From Candidatus Poribacteria bacterium (GTDB taxonomy: Bacteria; Poribacteria; WGA-4E; WGA-3G), in NCBI GenBank assembly GCA_022821725.1, contig JAJEDB010000075.1:36814-100813 (forward strand): DNA of 64,000 nucleotides, written 5' to 3'. The notes beneath the pieces are model-generated. The model did no database searches. It was given only the letters and a program-made list of their open reading frames with translations, and was not told the origin of the DNA. Numbering within the stretch: position 1 is the first letter of the stretch; each line of letters begins with the position of its first letter. A program made the translations under genes and the position numbers. Positions 42,086 to 50,651 of this stretch are shown here, piece after piece.

Positions 42086-43438
42086 ATGCCAGCAACTCTT
42101 AAAGCAGGAAGCGCGACCGCGAATATCACGCCGCCCCTCGGCACGAGAATACCGGGCGGTTTCCGACCCAGATACGCTGAAAATGTTGACGACGAACTTT
42201 TTGCCAAGGCAGTCGTCATTGATAACGGAACAACACGTATCGCAATCGTTACGTGCGATCTCATCGCTATACCCGAGAAAGTCGCGAATGCCGCTAAAGC
42301 ACGTATCGCCGATAGATGCGATATTCCACCCGCACACGTCATGATCAATGCCACACATACACATACGGCTGTCGCAATCGCCGATCTGCTGGGTGTTGAT
42401 GAAGATACCGAGTATACCGAGTGGGTGCCACTGAAAATCGCCGATGCGGTTGAACTCGCAGTGTGGCGACGCAAGCCAGCACGAATCGGATTCGCCAGTG
42501 TTGATGAGGAACGCATCACCTTCAATCGGCGGTGGCACATGAGAGATGGGACGGTCCGTTTTAACCCCGGTATCGAACACCCAGATCTGGTGAAACCGAC
42601 CGGGACAATCGATCCAGAGGTGGCGATGATGTTCGTTGAGGCTACCGATGATGGAACGCCGATCTCCGCGGTTGCGAACTTTTCGCTCCACTACATCGGC
42701 ACGGACAATAGCAATGCCCTCTCCGCGGACTATTTTGGACATTTTGATCGACTGATGCGACACTATCTGGGGGATACATGCATCTCGCTTCTCTGGAACG
42801 CCGCCTCCGGACAGATTAACAATACCGATTTCAGTGGGCGGACGAAATGGACGGCGAGTGGACATCAGCAGGCGGTGAAAATGGCGAATGTTCTCGCGGG
42901 ACATTTTATTGTTGAGAAGCAACTCATGGAGATGCACGAGACACTCGACCTCAGCGGTGACCTTGCCACACTGACGTTTCAGCGTAAACAGATTACTGCT
43001 GAGGACCTTAAAATTGCTGAACAGGTATTGTCTGTGCCGCAGGGGGCTTACGATGCCTACGAGACGGGTCCGTTTAGTTGGGTCGTCGGGGAACGGATAC
43101 CGAACGCACTGGTGGATGTCTACGCCCGTGAATGCCAGCGATTGGCGAAATTACCAACGCAGATGACCGCACCCGTTCAGGTCATCCGTCTGGGGGCAGC
43201 AGCGATTGTCGCATTGCCCGGGGAGGTGTTCGTTGAGACGGGCATGAATATCAAGTCGAGATCCGACGCAAATCCAACATTTCTCGTCAGCTTAGCGAAT
43301 GGATATATCGGCTACATCTGCACGGATAAGGCATTGATAGAGGAGGGCGGATACGAGACATGGGCAGCGAAGTCCTCACTTCCGGATGTTGGGACAGCCC
43401 TAACGATGGAGACCCTCGTCGCCTCGATGTTGGTTTAG
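42086..43438 (+). CDS. Neutral/alkaline ceramidase-like protein
   Basis: 450 residues, neutral/alkaline non-lysosomal ceramidase N-terminal domain. LKAGSATANITPPLG opens the protein, then VVIDNGTTRIAIVTCDLI, HVMINATHTHTA (zinc-binding His residues), and near the end VALPGEVFVETGMNIK and LANGYIGYICTDKALIEEGGYET. Catabolic-island genomes carry many such proteins without a signal peptide, as here, so the true substrate may be a modified sugar rather than ceramide. ATG 42086 has GGAG 8 nt upstream; an ATG at 42071 is less well placed. Confidence 0.82.
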   Translation: MPATLKAGSATANITPPLGTRIPGGFRPRYAENVDDELFAKAVVIDNGTTRIAIVTCDLIAIPEKVANAAKARIADRCDIPPAHVMINATHTHTAVAIADLLGVDEDTEYTEWVPLKIADAVELAVWRRKPARIGFASVDEERITFNRRWHMRDGTVRFNPGIEHPDLVKPTGTIDPEVAMMFVEATDDGTPISAVANFSLHYIGTDNSNALSADYFGHFDRLMRHYLGDTCISLLWNAASGQINNTDFSGRTKWTASGHQQAVKMANVLAGHFIVEKQLMEMHETLDLSGDLATLTFQRKQITAEDLKIAEQVLSVPQGAYDAYETGPFSWVVGERIPNALVDVYARECQRLAKLPTQMTAPVQVIRLGAAAIVALPGEVFVETGMNIKSRSDANPTFLVSLANGYIGYICTDKALIEEGGYETWAAKSSLPDVGTALTMETLVASMLV

Positions 43439-43552
43439 CAGGGGCTATGTGAAAAACTGGAAGAAGGTTGGGTATCGTAAGTTGTTAAAGGGCTTTCACA
43501 GGGTGCTTAGTTCGGCTTTCATTGGTTACTGTTGTGGGTTCCTCTTTCACAA

Positions 43553-43774
43553 ACGACTTGTGCTAAATAACTCTCTGTAAAATATCGTTTCGCGTAAGTA
43601 GAACATTTTGTCTGTGTTCTTCGGTGGATACGCTCTTCAGTCCCGTAGGGACGATATGTCTATAGAAAAACGTTAGACACACCCTCTTGAGTCCCGTAGG
43701 GACGATATGTTTACAGCAAGAAAGTCAATAACTGTGAAAATAAACAACACAATGCGTTAAATAGCACAAGTCGT
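43553..43774. mobile_element. 222-bp MITE-like element with ACGACTTGTGCTA ends
   Basis: ACGACTTGTGCTAAATAAC at 43553 and, inverted, ACGACTTGTGCTATTTAAC ending at 43774 (17 of 19 bases equal). A third copy of ACGACTTGTGCTAA lies at 45176. Inside are two direct copies of AGTCCCGTAGGGACGATATGT (about 43640 and 43692), each with a TCCCGTAGGGA palindrome, and no reading frame. It occupies most of the 43439-43810 gap. Confidence 0.6.
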
Positions 43775-43810
43775 GACAATACAAAAATTATAAAAAGCAA
43801 TTTTCATTTT

Positions 43811-44545
43811 TTATTCCCCGCCTACCGAAATATTGAATTCGATGTTGACATTTCCACCTTCTGCTTGGAATTCCTTCAAATCCCGGAAGACTTCAAGATT
43901 TTCCGACAACTGTCTTATTGCTTCAGTTTCATCCGCTGGTAGAAGACTTATCGCTGCTTCTGCCATGGTAATTGCGTCATCGAGCGTCAAGGTGCCTTCA
44001 TTTGAACGTCTAATAGTTTCAATCAATGTTTCAATTTCAAGACGGTCTCCAAACATCTCTTTAAAGCGGTCCGTAAGCCGATCATAGGCATAATCAGGAT
44101 CGGTTTCAAGAAAGTCGTTGTAATCTTGACTGGCTGCCTTCACCTTTACCCAGTCAATTCCTTCAACAGGTAATTCTGGTAATGTTTCCGGAAGTTCTAC
44201 TGTAGAAAGGGAAAGTGGATTCAATTCCAAGTCGAATTCGACTGTATCTGTTTCCTGAAACGCCTGCTCTTCTGTTTCGATATCGGGTATTTCAGGGGTT
44301 ATGGGAAGGTTTTCTACACCTTCAGGTTCCACTGTTGTTACGGATGGCACCTGTGCTGGATCTGCTTTTAGTTTCAACCTCCTTTGTTCAACTGGGACTG
44401 AGATCTCTTCAAATTTGGGTAACTCTGGGAGTTCCGACACAAAGCGTTGATTCTCCCAGCGGAGGTAGAAAAAAAGACCACTACAAATTAGGAGAGTCAG
44501 GATCGTTCCGATACTTAATACTTTAAGAGTAGACTGTATCTTCAT
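43811..44545 (-). CDS. Membrane-anchored protein of unknown function
   Basis: 244 residues, no recognised family. One N-terminal membrane helix (about residues 9-28, LSIGTILTLLICSGLFFYLRW) and a long hydrophilic part rich in Pro, Glu and Val (about 35-110: PVEQRRLKLKADPAQ, EGVENLPITPEIPDIETEE). A helical C-terminal region (DYNDFLETDPDYAYDRLTDRFKEMFGDR) follows. Likely extracytoplasmic. ATG 44545 is favoured by GGAGAACGAC upstream; the upstream ATG 44557 overlaps that SD. Co-directional with the lipoprotein gene upstream (38 nt apart), suggesting an envelope pair. Confidence 0.6.
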   Translation of the reverse strand: MKIQSTLKVLSIGTILTLLICSGLFFYLRWENQRFVSELPELPKFEEISVPVEQRRLKLKADPAQVPSVTTVEPEGVENLPITPEIPDIETEEQAFQETDTVEFDLELNPLSLSTVELPETLPELPVEGIDWVKVKAASQDYNDFLETDPDYAYDRLTDRFKEMFGDRLEIETLIETIRRSNEGTLTLDDAITMAEAAISLLPADETEAIRQLSENLEVFRDLKEFQAEGGNVNIEFNISVGGE

Positions 44546-44583
44546 GTCGTTCTCCATTTATCGGAATAAATGAAATGCTTCGA

Positions 44584-45162
44584 TTATTGTCCAATAAATG
44601 TAGCTGGCATTTCATAAGTTTCCAGATTCTTGCCTTGTTGCTCAAGTATTTTGCCCATCATCTCGATCTGCTGTATCGCATTCTGATGAATTTCAAGCAA
44701 TTCGGTATGTGCCGCAGTCCGCTTTTCAGGTTCCACATCTATTAGCATCTGAAGATGCCATTCCGTATAGTGTTTCATATCCAAAAAAGTTCCTTTTTCA
44801 TCAAGAACGAGGCGATCAGCGAGTTTGATCCATTTATCACCAAGCGAGTGCGTCCCGAAACGGAGTTTAACGTACTCGGAGAGCTCAGCAATCGCGGCTT
44901 CCTTGTCCGTCTTGAGAAGTGAAAAGAATTCAAGATAATATTGTTGTGCATCATCTATTTGGGTATTAGCAGATATAGTGGCCTGTGGTTCCTTTTCGGA
45001 GATGGGGTCTTGATTTAGATTCGTAGGTTCTTCAGTAGGTATGACATTTTGTTCATCTGTCGTAGATGGACGTTCTGGATCTGTTTGGCTTCCCAGATTC
45101 CTGGCACATCCGATAGTGAGTAATGATAAACAAATGAGGGGAATAATGATAATAAATCGCAT
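44584..45162 (-). CDS. Putative lipoprotein
   Basis: 192 residues. The signal peptide MRFIIIIPLICLSLLTIGC ends in a lipobox (LTIGC). A low-complexity Thr/Pro/Asn-rich spacer (about 25-65) follows and then a helical domain with YYLEFFSLLKTDKEAAIAELSEYVKLRFG. No known family. GGAGATAACA precedes ATG 45162; longer in-frame starts run into the ACGACTTGTGCTAA element end. Probably co-expressed with the anchored protein at 43811. Confidence 0.65.
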   Translation of the reverse strand: MRFIIIIPLICLSLLTIGCARNLGSQTDPERPSTTDEQNVIPTEEPTNLNQDPISEKEPQATISANTQIDDAQQYYLEFFSLLKTDKEAAIAELSEYVKLRFGTHSLGDKWIKLADRLVLDEKGTFLDMKHYTEWHLQMLIDVEPEKRTAAHTELLEIHQNAIQQIEMMGKILEQQGKNLETYEMPATFIGQ

Positions 45163-45175
45163 TGTTATCTCCATA

Positions 45176-45290
45176 ACGACTTGTGCTAATTGTTTTTGCA
45201 TTTTATTTGACGCAAAAACGCATTGATTTTTTGTGTGCATTGCCATCCTTATGCTATCCTATAGTGAAGAAAACAAAAGGAGGCATAAGG
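45176..45290 (+). other. Leader with a single ACGACTTGTGCTAA element end
   Basis: Starts with ACGACTTGTGCTAATTG, matching the ends of the 43553-43774 element. It continues through A/T-rich DNA (TGCATT...GACGCAAAAACGCATTG inverted repeat) to AAAGGAGGCATAAGG before the ATG at 45291. No gene is seen in it. Confidence 0.4.
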
Positions 45291-45513
45291 ATGGAGTTAC
45301 AGTCTACTTTACAAGACTATGTTTTGCAACTGAAAAATACGCCCCGCACGCTTTTATAGTGAATTCTAAAAATAATTATATACTTCCACCCCCTGGTAGG
45401 CGAGGTTTCCTAACCTCGCCATATCAGTCAGTGTAAACTTAATTGTAGGTTCTACTATATCTGTTGTGAGTGTGGTTCAGCAGATCCTGAAAGTGCTTTA
45501 TGATACCCATCAA
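45291..45513 (+). pseudogene. Small gene disrupted by a MITE and then by the tnpB element
   Basis: A well-formed start (AAAGGAGG, ATG 45291) opens MELQSTLQDYVLQLKNTPRT but stops inside the MITE at 45355. Removing the MITE with one TA restores an open frame, TLLSVVSVVQQILKVLYDTHQ, that continues until the left end of the tnpB element at 45514. No family is recognised from about 38 residues. The continuous frame after removal supports genuine coding DNA hit twice by insertions. Confidence 0.5.
45355..45459. mobile_element. TATAGT-type MITE (105 bp) carrying a P palindrome
   Basis: Ends TATAGTGAATTCTAAAAATA and, inverted, TATAGTAGAACCTACAATTA, beginning with the TA target pair. The centre is the palindrome GGCGAGGTT-TCCT-AACCTCGCC (45399-45420). 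Same family as the elements at 15425, 47110 and 51804. Confidence 0.75.
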
Positions 45514-45582
45514 TTTCTTCGGGCAGGGGACTCCATGCTTTAGCGTGGAGGGGAATGCCCGTTCCTTTTTTTGTTTTTTTTC

Positions 45583-45612
45583 TTGACAAAGATTGCCAAG
45601 AAATGCTATAAT
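45583..45612 (+). promoter_or_regulatory. sigma70-type promoter of tnpB
   Basis: TTGACA at 45583-45588, 18-nt spacer, TATAAT at 45607-45612, inside the left end of the element and about 100 nt before the ATG at 45711. Confidence 0.65.
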
Positions 45613-45710
45613 AGTTACATCAAGTTGGCAGACATATCGAGCGTTACCTCTTGGTAACGTGTCTGCCTACCCACTCGATAGGGGTTAAAGACTTGAGACT
45701 TGATGCTCCT

Positions 45711-46874
45711 ATGAAAAAACGAAAACAGAAGTGCAGAACCTACAAATATCCGATACGCGAACACCCGCAGAATAAGCGTTTGCACAATATGCTTGATGAC
45801 TTGGGTGATGTGCATAACCACTTCCTGGCTTTGGAAAATCGGTATTACCGCATTTATGGCAAATACGCCGGTCGGTATCGCCTGCAACCCCATCTGACGA
45901 AGTTGCTCCAACGCACACACAAACACTGGGCATGGATACCGCGCGACACACTCGATGGTGTAATTATCCGTCTGCACCTTGCTTGGGAAAAGTTCTTTGA
46001 TTGGATCAAACAAGGGAAGCAGGGAAGACGTATTGGTAAACCAAAGTTCAAAAAGCGTAGCAAATACCGTTCTGCGAAGTTTCCGTATGCTTATGAACTT
46101 CAAGAAGGACAGGTCTGTATCTCTTTCAAGGTGTGGAATCCTGTTTCCCAAAAGTTCAACAAGTATCATAAACGTTATTTCTCTTTCCATCATCATCGCG
46201 AATGGAACGGAAATGTTAAGTATATCCAAGTCGGCAGAGATGCTGTCGGAACATTGTGGCTCTACGTCGTTACAGATGATATATCCAAAGAAGTGCTGTC
46301 CGCTACAGGTGAAAGTGTAGGGATAGACTTCGGTATGGATACCTATTTGACACTCTCGACCGGTGAGAAAATTGACCATCCGCAACCTCTGAAACAGTCC
46401 TTGAATGAACTCCGAAAACTCAACAAAGCGGTGAGTCGCAAGCAAAAAGGGTCGGGCAATTGGTGGCGTGCTGTTCGTCAACTTGCACGGACCTATCGCA
46501 AGATCGCCAACCAACGTAGAGATTGGCACTACAAACGTGCAACTGACCTCTGCCGTCGGTTTGACCACATTGTCACCGAGACGCTGAACCTTGAGGGAAT
46601 GAAACGCCTCTGGGGACGCAAAGTCTCTGACCTTGCTTTTTACCAGTTTATTGAGATATTGGCGTTCAAATGTTTCAAACATAATCGTGAGTTTGTTCAA
46701 GTCGGGCAGTGGACTCCGACAACGAAACCGTGTTCGGAGTGCGGGCATCATAACGAAAATCTTTCTCTTTCAGATAGGCAGTGGACGTGTCCTGAATGTG
46801 GCTCTCACCACGACAGAGACATCAACGCTGCTATCAACATTCTTCGGGGCGGCTTAGCTCCCTCTGTGGAGTAG
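45711..46874 (+). CDS. tnpB: TnpB RNA-guided nuclease (IS200/IS605 OrfB)
   Basis: 388-codon TnpB, the omega-RNA-guided DNA nuclease of IS200/IS605 elements. The N-terminal helix-turn-helix region is MKKRKQKCRTYKYPI. RuvC-I is VGIDFGMDTYLTLS (catalytic Asp), RuvC-II lies in IVTETLNLEGM (Glu), the zinc ribbon is CSECGHH...CPECGSHHDRD, and RuvC-III is DRDINAAINIL (Asp). All three acidic residues and four cysteines are present, so it should be active. An alternative TTG at 45651 would add 20 residues not typical of the family. Confidence 0.93.
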   Translation: MKKRKQKCRTYKYPIREHPQNKRLHNMLDDLGDVHNHFLALENRYYRIYGKYAGRYRLQPHLTKLLQRTHKHWAWIPRDTLDGVIIRLHLAWEKFFDWIKQGKQGRRIGKPKFKKRSKYRSAKFPYAYELQEGQVCISFKVWNPVSQKFNKYHKRYFSFHHHREWNGNVKYIQVGRDAVGTLWLYVVTDDISKEVLSATGESVGIDFGMDTYLTLSTGEKIDHPQPLKQSLNELRKLNKAVSRKQKGSGNWWRAVRQLARTYRKIANQRRDWHYKRATDLCRRFDHIVTETLNLEGMKRLWGRKVSDLAFYQFIEILAFKCFKHNREFVQVGQWTPTTKPCSECGHHNENLSLSDRQWTCPECGSHHDRDINAAINILRGGLAPSVE

Positions 46875-46948
46875 ATGTAAGACCTTTCGCGAAAGGCAAA
46901 CTACTGTGAAGCACAAGCCCCTGCCTTTAGGCAGTGGGTGCTATTGAC
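46780..46948 (+). ncRNA. Putative omega-RNA scaffold at the tnpB right end
   Basis: TnpB guide RNAs derive from the 3' part of tnpB plus the right end. Here 46875-46948 contains ACCTTTCGCGAAAGGC, a CTACTGTGAAGCACAAGCCCC segment and a terminal hairpin CTGCC-TTTA-GGCAG before ATTGAC. The bases following 46948 (TTCCAACTGAGGTTTATG) would be the guide. The 5' limit is a guess. Confidence 0.5.
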
Positions 46949-47109
46949 TTTCCAACTGAGGTTTATGAGAATATCGGGGCAGGTCAGCAGTTGCTTGTGG
47001 AAAAGGGGGGCTTACCCGAGGCAGAGATCGTTGCACAGGTAACGTCAGCGTAAGAAGGGCGTAGGGGTTAGGTAACCCAACCCCTACGGACCCTCTCGCA
47101 TTTCAAAAC
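46949..47109 (+). other. Gene tail fragment downstream of the tnpB element
   Basis: An open frame without a start reads FPTEVYENIGAGQQLL and VEKGGLPEAEIVAQVTSA to TAA at 47051. It looks like the 3' end of a gene cut by the tnpB element, not clearly the same gene as 45291. The rest of the gap up to the MITE at 47110 holds nothing recognised. Confidence 0.35.
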
Positions 47110-47226
47110 TATAGTAAAACCAACAATTAATCAGACACTGTTCCTTTAACAGAAGACTGTTCGTAGGGGCGAGGTTCCCTCGCCCGTCTGTCAAAGTGTG
47201 TCTCAGTATTTTTAGAGGCCACTATA
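47110..47226. mobile_element. TATAGT-type MITE (117 bp) next to the exported-protein gene
   Basis: Left end TATAGTAAAACCAACAATTA then ATCAGACAC; right end inverted TATAGTGGCCTCTAAAAATA then CTGAGACAC. The right end is the closest match in the window to the left end of the IS630-family element at 63864. The centre has GGGCGAGG-TTCC-CTCGCCC. It ends 8 nt from the stop codon of the gene at 47235. Confidence 0.75.
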
Positions 47227-47234
47227 AAACACAT

Positions 47235-48011
47235 TTAGGGACCAAAACGAATCGTAAGGCTGTCCGAGTCATTCCCTTCAGGCACGACGTTTTCGTTGAG
47301 AACTATGGTTATCTGACCAGAAGCAGGTGCGGGCGGTGCCGTGAGCGTAACGAGCTGATGCCGCCGAAACATCGGATCCTGACGGAGATCGGATAACCCA
47401 CCCCCCGGCGGACCCAGATACGTTAAGTTATTCAGACTCGTCGCTTTGTTTCCGGTGATCGACCCTACCCATGACAGTGAAATCATCATAGACTCCCCGT
47501 TACGCAGATACGTCTTTTCTGGGAGCAAGAAGCCGGAGCACTTTTTCCCGAAAGTAAAGGTCAGCGATGTGGCTGCATTGCCTTGGTCAACGGCATCTTG
47601 ACGGATGGTTACAATCATCGTGCCTGTCACCATCACCCACCCGCCATGCCACTGTCTAATGGGTGCCCTTACATCGAATTTGTAAGTCTTCTGGTCTACG
47701 ACAGTAAAGTAACGAGCAGCCACACCAGGGGCCCACCAATCAATTACCGAAAAATCTATCGGATTCCCGTCATCATCCAGATGGGTAATAGATATATCCT
47801 TATCATCAAAATCTGTAACATTCACATCCCAGGTGACTGTCACGATTGCCTGTTCACTAAGTCGTAAATTTGAGGTGTTGGAATTCCCATCTACCAATTC
47901 TACTGACGTAGTCGCTGTCGCTGCCATCACAGTCTTCGTCGGAAGAATGAAGACCGCAATTAGAAGCCCCAAAACCACACCCGGTGTCGCGAACCTATTT
48001 AGAAATCTCAT
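47235..48011 (-). CDS. Exported protein of unknown function
   Basis: 258 residues. Signal peptide of about 32 residues (VVLGLLIAVFILPTKTVMA, cleavage after AMA-like site). The mature part is beta-rich with two similar blocks ending in AATSLTFTFGKK and DSDSLTIRFGP, suggesting two Ig-like or cadherin-like domains (ATVTVTWDVNVTDFDDKD recalls Ig-like repeats). Only two modules remain and the frame stops right beside a MITE, so the gene may be a shortened version of a longer surface protein. AAGGAG lies 8 nt before ATG 48011. Confidence 0.65.
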   Translation of the reverse strand: MRFLNRFATPGVVLGLLIAVFILPTKTVMAATATTSVELVDGNSNTSNLRLSEQAIVTVTWDVNVTDFDDKDISITHLDDDGNPIDFSVIDWWAPGVAARYFTVVDQKTYKFDVRAPIRQWHGGWVMVTGTMIVTIRQDAVDQGNAATSLTFTFGKKCSGFLLPEKTYLRNGESMMISLSWVGSITGNKATSLNNLTYLGPPGGGLSDLRQDPMFRRHQLVTLTAPPAPASGQITIVLNENVVPEGNDSDSLTIRFGP

Positions 48012-48110
48012 TCGTAATCTCCTTCGATTTTGTGAGTATGACTCACATTGGATACATAAACATTTTGAGAAACACATATTCATATTTGTTCCCACGAGGG
48101 GACTGTGAAA

Positions 48111-48127
48111 CGAGGTGAAACACCTCG
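48111..48127 (-). repeat. Hairpin CGAGGTG-AAA-CACCTCG in the leader of the exported protein
   Basis: A perfect 7-bp hairpin 100 nt upstream of the ATG at 48011, in the transcribed leader of that gene. It has the look of the other GAGGTG/CACCTC palindromes of this genome. Confidence 0.5.
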
Positions 48128-48292
48128 ACGACAACTGAGCAATATAATATGTAAAATAGGGTAGGATACCGACTGGGTCTAAAGACGGCGTATCAGAAGA
48201 GAAGGGCGCAGATAATGGGCGTGCTGAAGCGTTTATGGGTGTGGGTTCCGGCTTCAACGCACGCCTCTGGATGTGTTTTAGAGAGGGATAAC

Positions 48293-48478
48293 TTATTCTA
48301 TGTGAAGTGGGGGGGGGGTAGTAGGCATGCCGACCACAAAGCATAGGAGCGGTCGGAGATACAGGATAAAGGGGTTCAGGGGCCTCGGCGTGTTCAGTAT
48401 CCCCTTATCCCGCGTGTGCACAACACTCGGATTGTCAATCAGGATGTGTGAAATGTGTGATTCTGGACTTCCGGACAT
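48293..48478 (-). CDS. Small hydrophobic-tailed protein containing a C10 tract
   Basis: 61 residues, no known family. Support is positional: a perfect sigma70 promoter lies 110 nt upstream and GGAGGGGAG sits 5 nt before ATG 48478. The sequence runs MSGSPESHISHILIDNPSVV, then NPFILYLRPLLCFVVGMP, a possible membrane helix, and ends TTPPPLHIE where PPP is encoded by C10. With one extra C the frame would continue without a stop to the exported protein at 48011, though that 90-residue stretch does not look like normal protein. May be a leader peptide. Confidence 0.35.
   Translation of the reverse strand: MSGSPESHISHILIDNPSVVHTRDKGILNTPRPLNPFILYLRPLLCFVVGMPTTPPPLHIE
48309..48318 (-). other. Second 10-nt homopolymer (C10 on the minus strand)
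   Basis: Ten G on the plus strand at 48309-48318. It is in the transcribed region between a consensus promoter and an exported-protein gene, and within the 3' end of a short reading frame whose reading would change with tract length. Confidence 0.5.
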
Positions 48479-48588
48479 AACGTCTCCCCTCCATTTTATC
48501 AAGTAGACATATTCTGTAGTAAAGACACAGGATCATTTGTGTGAGAGATTACGTTTCTAAAAGTAGATAATGAATCTCATTGTAGAAA

Positions 48589-48617
48589 ATTATAACAAAA
48601 TTGATAAAATATGTCAA
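48589..48617 (-). promoter_or_regulatory. Perfect sigma70 promoter on the minus strand
   Basis: On the minus strand TTGACA (48617-48612), 17-nt spacer, TATAAT (48594-48589). It points toward the small reading frame at 48478 and the exported protein at 48011. With the fic promoter it is one of two exact consensus promoters in the window. The rest of 48012-48694 holds only the hairpin and tract listed. Confidence 0.8.
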
Positions 48618-48694
48618 CAATTTTTTTCAAAATAAGTTGGGACGGAAAAAAGGGGCAGATATGAAGGATGTCCACCCCTATATGAATAGCGATA

Positions 48695-49114
<420 letters not shown>

Positions 49115-49189
49115 TTACAGATACGGGTACTATGGACGGGTCTGTAAATCCGCCCTGTAGTGTGATATTTCAGATCCTCTGTAGAATCA

Positions 49190-49214
49190 CGCCATCACGG
49201 TCGTTGTGATGGCG
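49190..49214 (-). terminator. Hairpin between glnA and glnB
   Basis: CGCCATCAC-GGTCGTT-GTGATGGCG, a perfect 9-bp stem directly 3' of glnA. No T-run follows on the minus strand, so it may be a weak terminator or an mRNA-processing/stability element between the two genes. Confidence 0.45.
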
Positions 49215-49235
49215 CGACACCCGAGTTCGCACGAC

Positions 49236-50651
49236 CTAAATGTCGTGATAGAGGAAGAATTCGTAGGGATGTGGCCGCAGGTTGATGGCATCGACCTCAT
49301 TTTCGCGTTTGTAATCAATCCAGGTATCCAAGACATCTTGCGTGAACACATCGCCTTTGAGGAGATATTCGTGGTCTTCCTCTAAGGCATCCAAGGAATC
49401 ACCGAGGGACACTGGCGTAGACTCGATGTCCGCGAGTTCTTCGGGTTCAAGGTCATAGAGATCTTTATCCAATGGGTCGCCCGGATGGATGCGGTTCTGT
49501 ATGCCGTCAAGCCCTGCCATGAGCAGTGCGCTGAAGGCGAGATACGGGTTACAGGACGGGTCCGGGGTGCGGAACTCGATCCGTTTTGCCTTCTCGCTCT
49601 TTGAGTAGACAGGAATACGGACACATGCGCTACGGTTCCGTTGTGAGTAGGCGATGTTCACGGGTGCTTCATAGCCTGGGACCAATCGCTTATAGGAATT
49701 GGTTGTTGGCGCGATGATTGCACAGAGCGAGCGGGCATGCGTGAGCAAACCCCCGATGTAATAGAGCGCGTCCTCACTCAGCAGCGAATATCCCTGTGGA
49801 TCGTAGAAGATGTTCTTCCCGTTTTTCCAGAGACTTTGGTGGACGTGCATGCCAGACCCGTTGTCTTGGAAGAGCGGTTTCGGCATGAAGGTCGCGACCA
49901 AATTGTTTTCGCGCGCCATATTCTTGATGATGTACTTATACAACGCAATCTTATCGCCAGTCGTGGTTAACTCACCAAAGCGGATGTCGATTTCACCTTG
50001 ACCTGCGGTTCCGACTTCGTGGTGGTGAACTTCCACATCAATGCCAGCTTCCATGAGCTTGAGGCACATCTCGGAGCGGAGGTCTTGAAGTGTATCGGAC
50101 GGCGGGACCGGGAAGTAACCCTCTTTATAACGCGGTTTATATCCAAGGTTTGGGTTCTCTTCACGTCCCGAATTCCAACTGCCTTCAACAGAATCGACAG
50201 AATAGAAACCGGAATGTTGGTCTTGCCCGTAGCGGATGTCATTCAGCAGATAGAATTCTGCCTCAGGCCCCCAGTAACTGGTATCCGCAATGCCGGTGGA
50301 TTGGAGATACGCCTCTGCTTTCTGCGCAATATACCGGACATCGCGTGTATAACTCTCCAACGTAATCGGATCTTTGATGTTACACGTGATGCTGAGCGTC
50401 GGCACCTTGCAGACCGGGTCGATGAGGGCGGTCGTCGGATCTGGGAAGAGCAACATATCGCTCTCGTTAATTGCCTGAAAACCGCGGATACTCGAACCGT
50501 CAAAACCGGCACCCTCTTCAAAAAGGTCTTCTGTCAACTCATCTGCCATCATGGAGAAGTGTTGCCACATCCCCGGCAGATCCATGAATTTCAGGTCGAT
50601 TATCTTTATATCGTTGTCTTTTGCAAGTGCAACCACCTCACTTGGTGTCAT
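49236..50651 (-). CDS. glnA: Glutamine synthetase type I
   Basis: ATP-dependent ammonia assimilation enzyme, 471 residues. [46 protein letters not shown] (metal and ammonia site), [13 protein letters not shown] and [28 protein letters not shown] are diagnostic. The segment [10 protein letters not shown] keeps the Tyr that is adenylylated in GSI-beta enzymes. AGGAGG lies 7 nt before ATG 50651. Regulation through PII is suggested by glnB just downstream and by glnD. Confidence 0.96.
   Translation of the reverse strand: MTPSEVVALAKDNDIKIIDLKFMDLPGMWQHFSMMADELTEDLFEEGAGFDGSSIRGFQAINESDMLLFPDPTTALIDPVCKVPTLSITCNIKDPITLESYTRDVRYIAQKAEAYLQSTGIADTSYWGPEAEFYLLNDIRYGQDQHSGFYSVDSVEGSWNSGREENPNLGYKPRYKEGYFPVPPSDTLQDLRSEMCLKLMEAGIDVEVHHHEVGTAGQGEIDIRFGELTTTGDKIALYKYIIKNMARENNLVATFMPKPLFQDNGSGMHVHQSLWKNGKNIFYDPQGYSLLSEDALYYIGGLLTHARSLCAIIAPTTNSYKRLVPGYEAPVNIAYSQRNRSACVRIPVYSKSEKAKRIEFRTPDPSCNPYLAFSALLMAGLDGIQNRIHPGDPLDKDLYDLEPEELADIESTPVSLGDSLDALEEDHEYLLKGDVFTQDVLDTWIDYKRENEVDAINLRPHPYEFFLYHDI

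Larger units (their letters stand above)
45514..46948 (+). mobile_element. IS605-family (IS1341-type) element with tnpB only
   Basis: The left end follows flanking CATCAA and starts TTTCTTCGGGCAGGGG with the nested hairpin CTCCA/TGGAG. The right end has GAAGCACAAGCCCCTGCCTTTAGG, a CTGCC/GGCAG hairpin, and ends in ATTGAC. The same two ends occur at 25367-25623 without a gene. No tnpA is present, so movement would need a Y1 transposase in trans. Confidence 0.8.

Noticed and set aside
45615..46751. Long minus-strand frame opposite tnpB (378 codons)
   Set aside because: Mirror of TnpB; the plus strand has all catalytic and zinc-ribbon motifs.
47235..48344. A 370-codon minus-strand frame including the exported protein
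   Set aside because: The first ~110 residues do not resemble protein, and a signal peptide with its own SD begins at 48011, so the short form was annotated.
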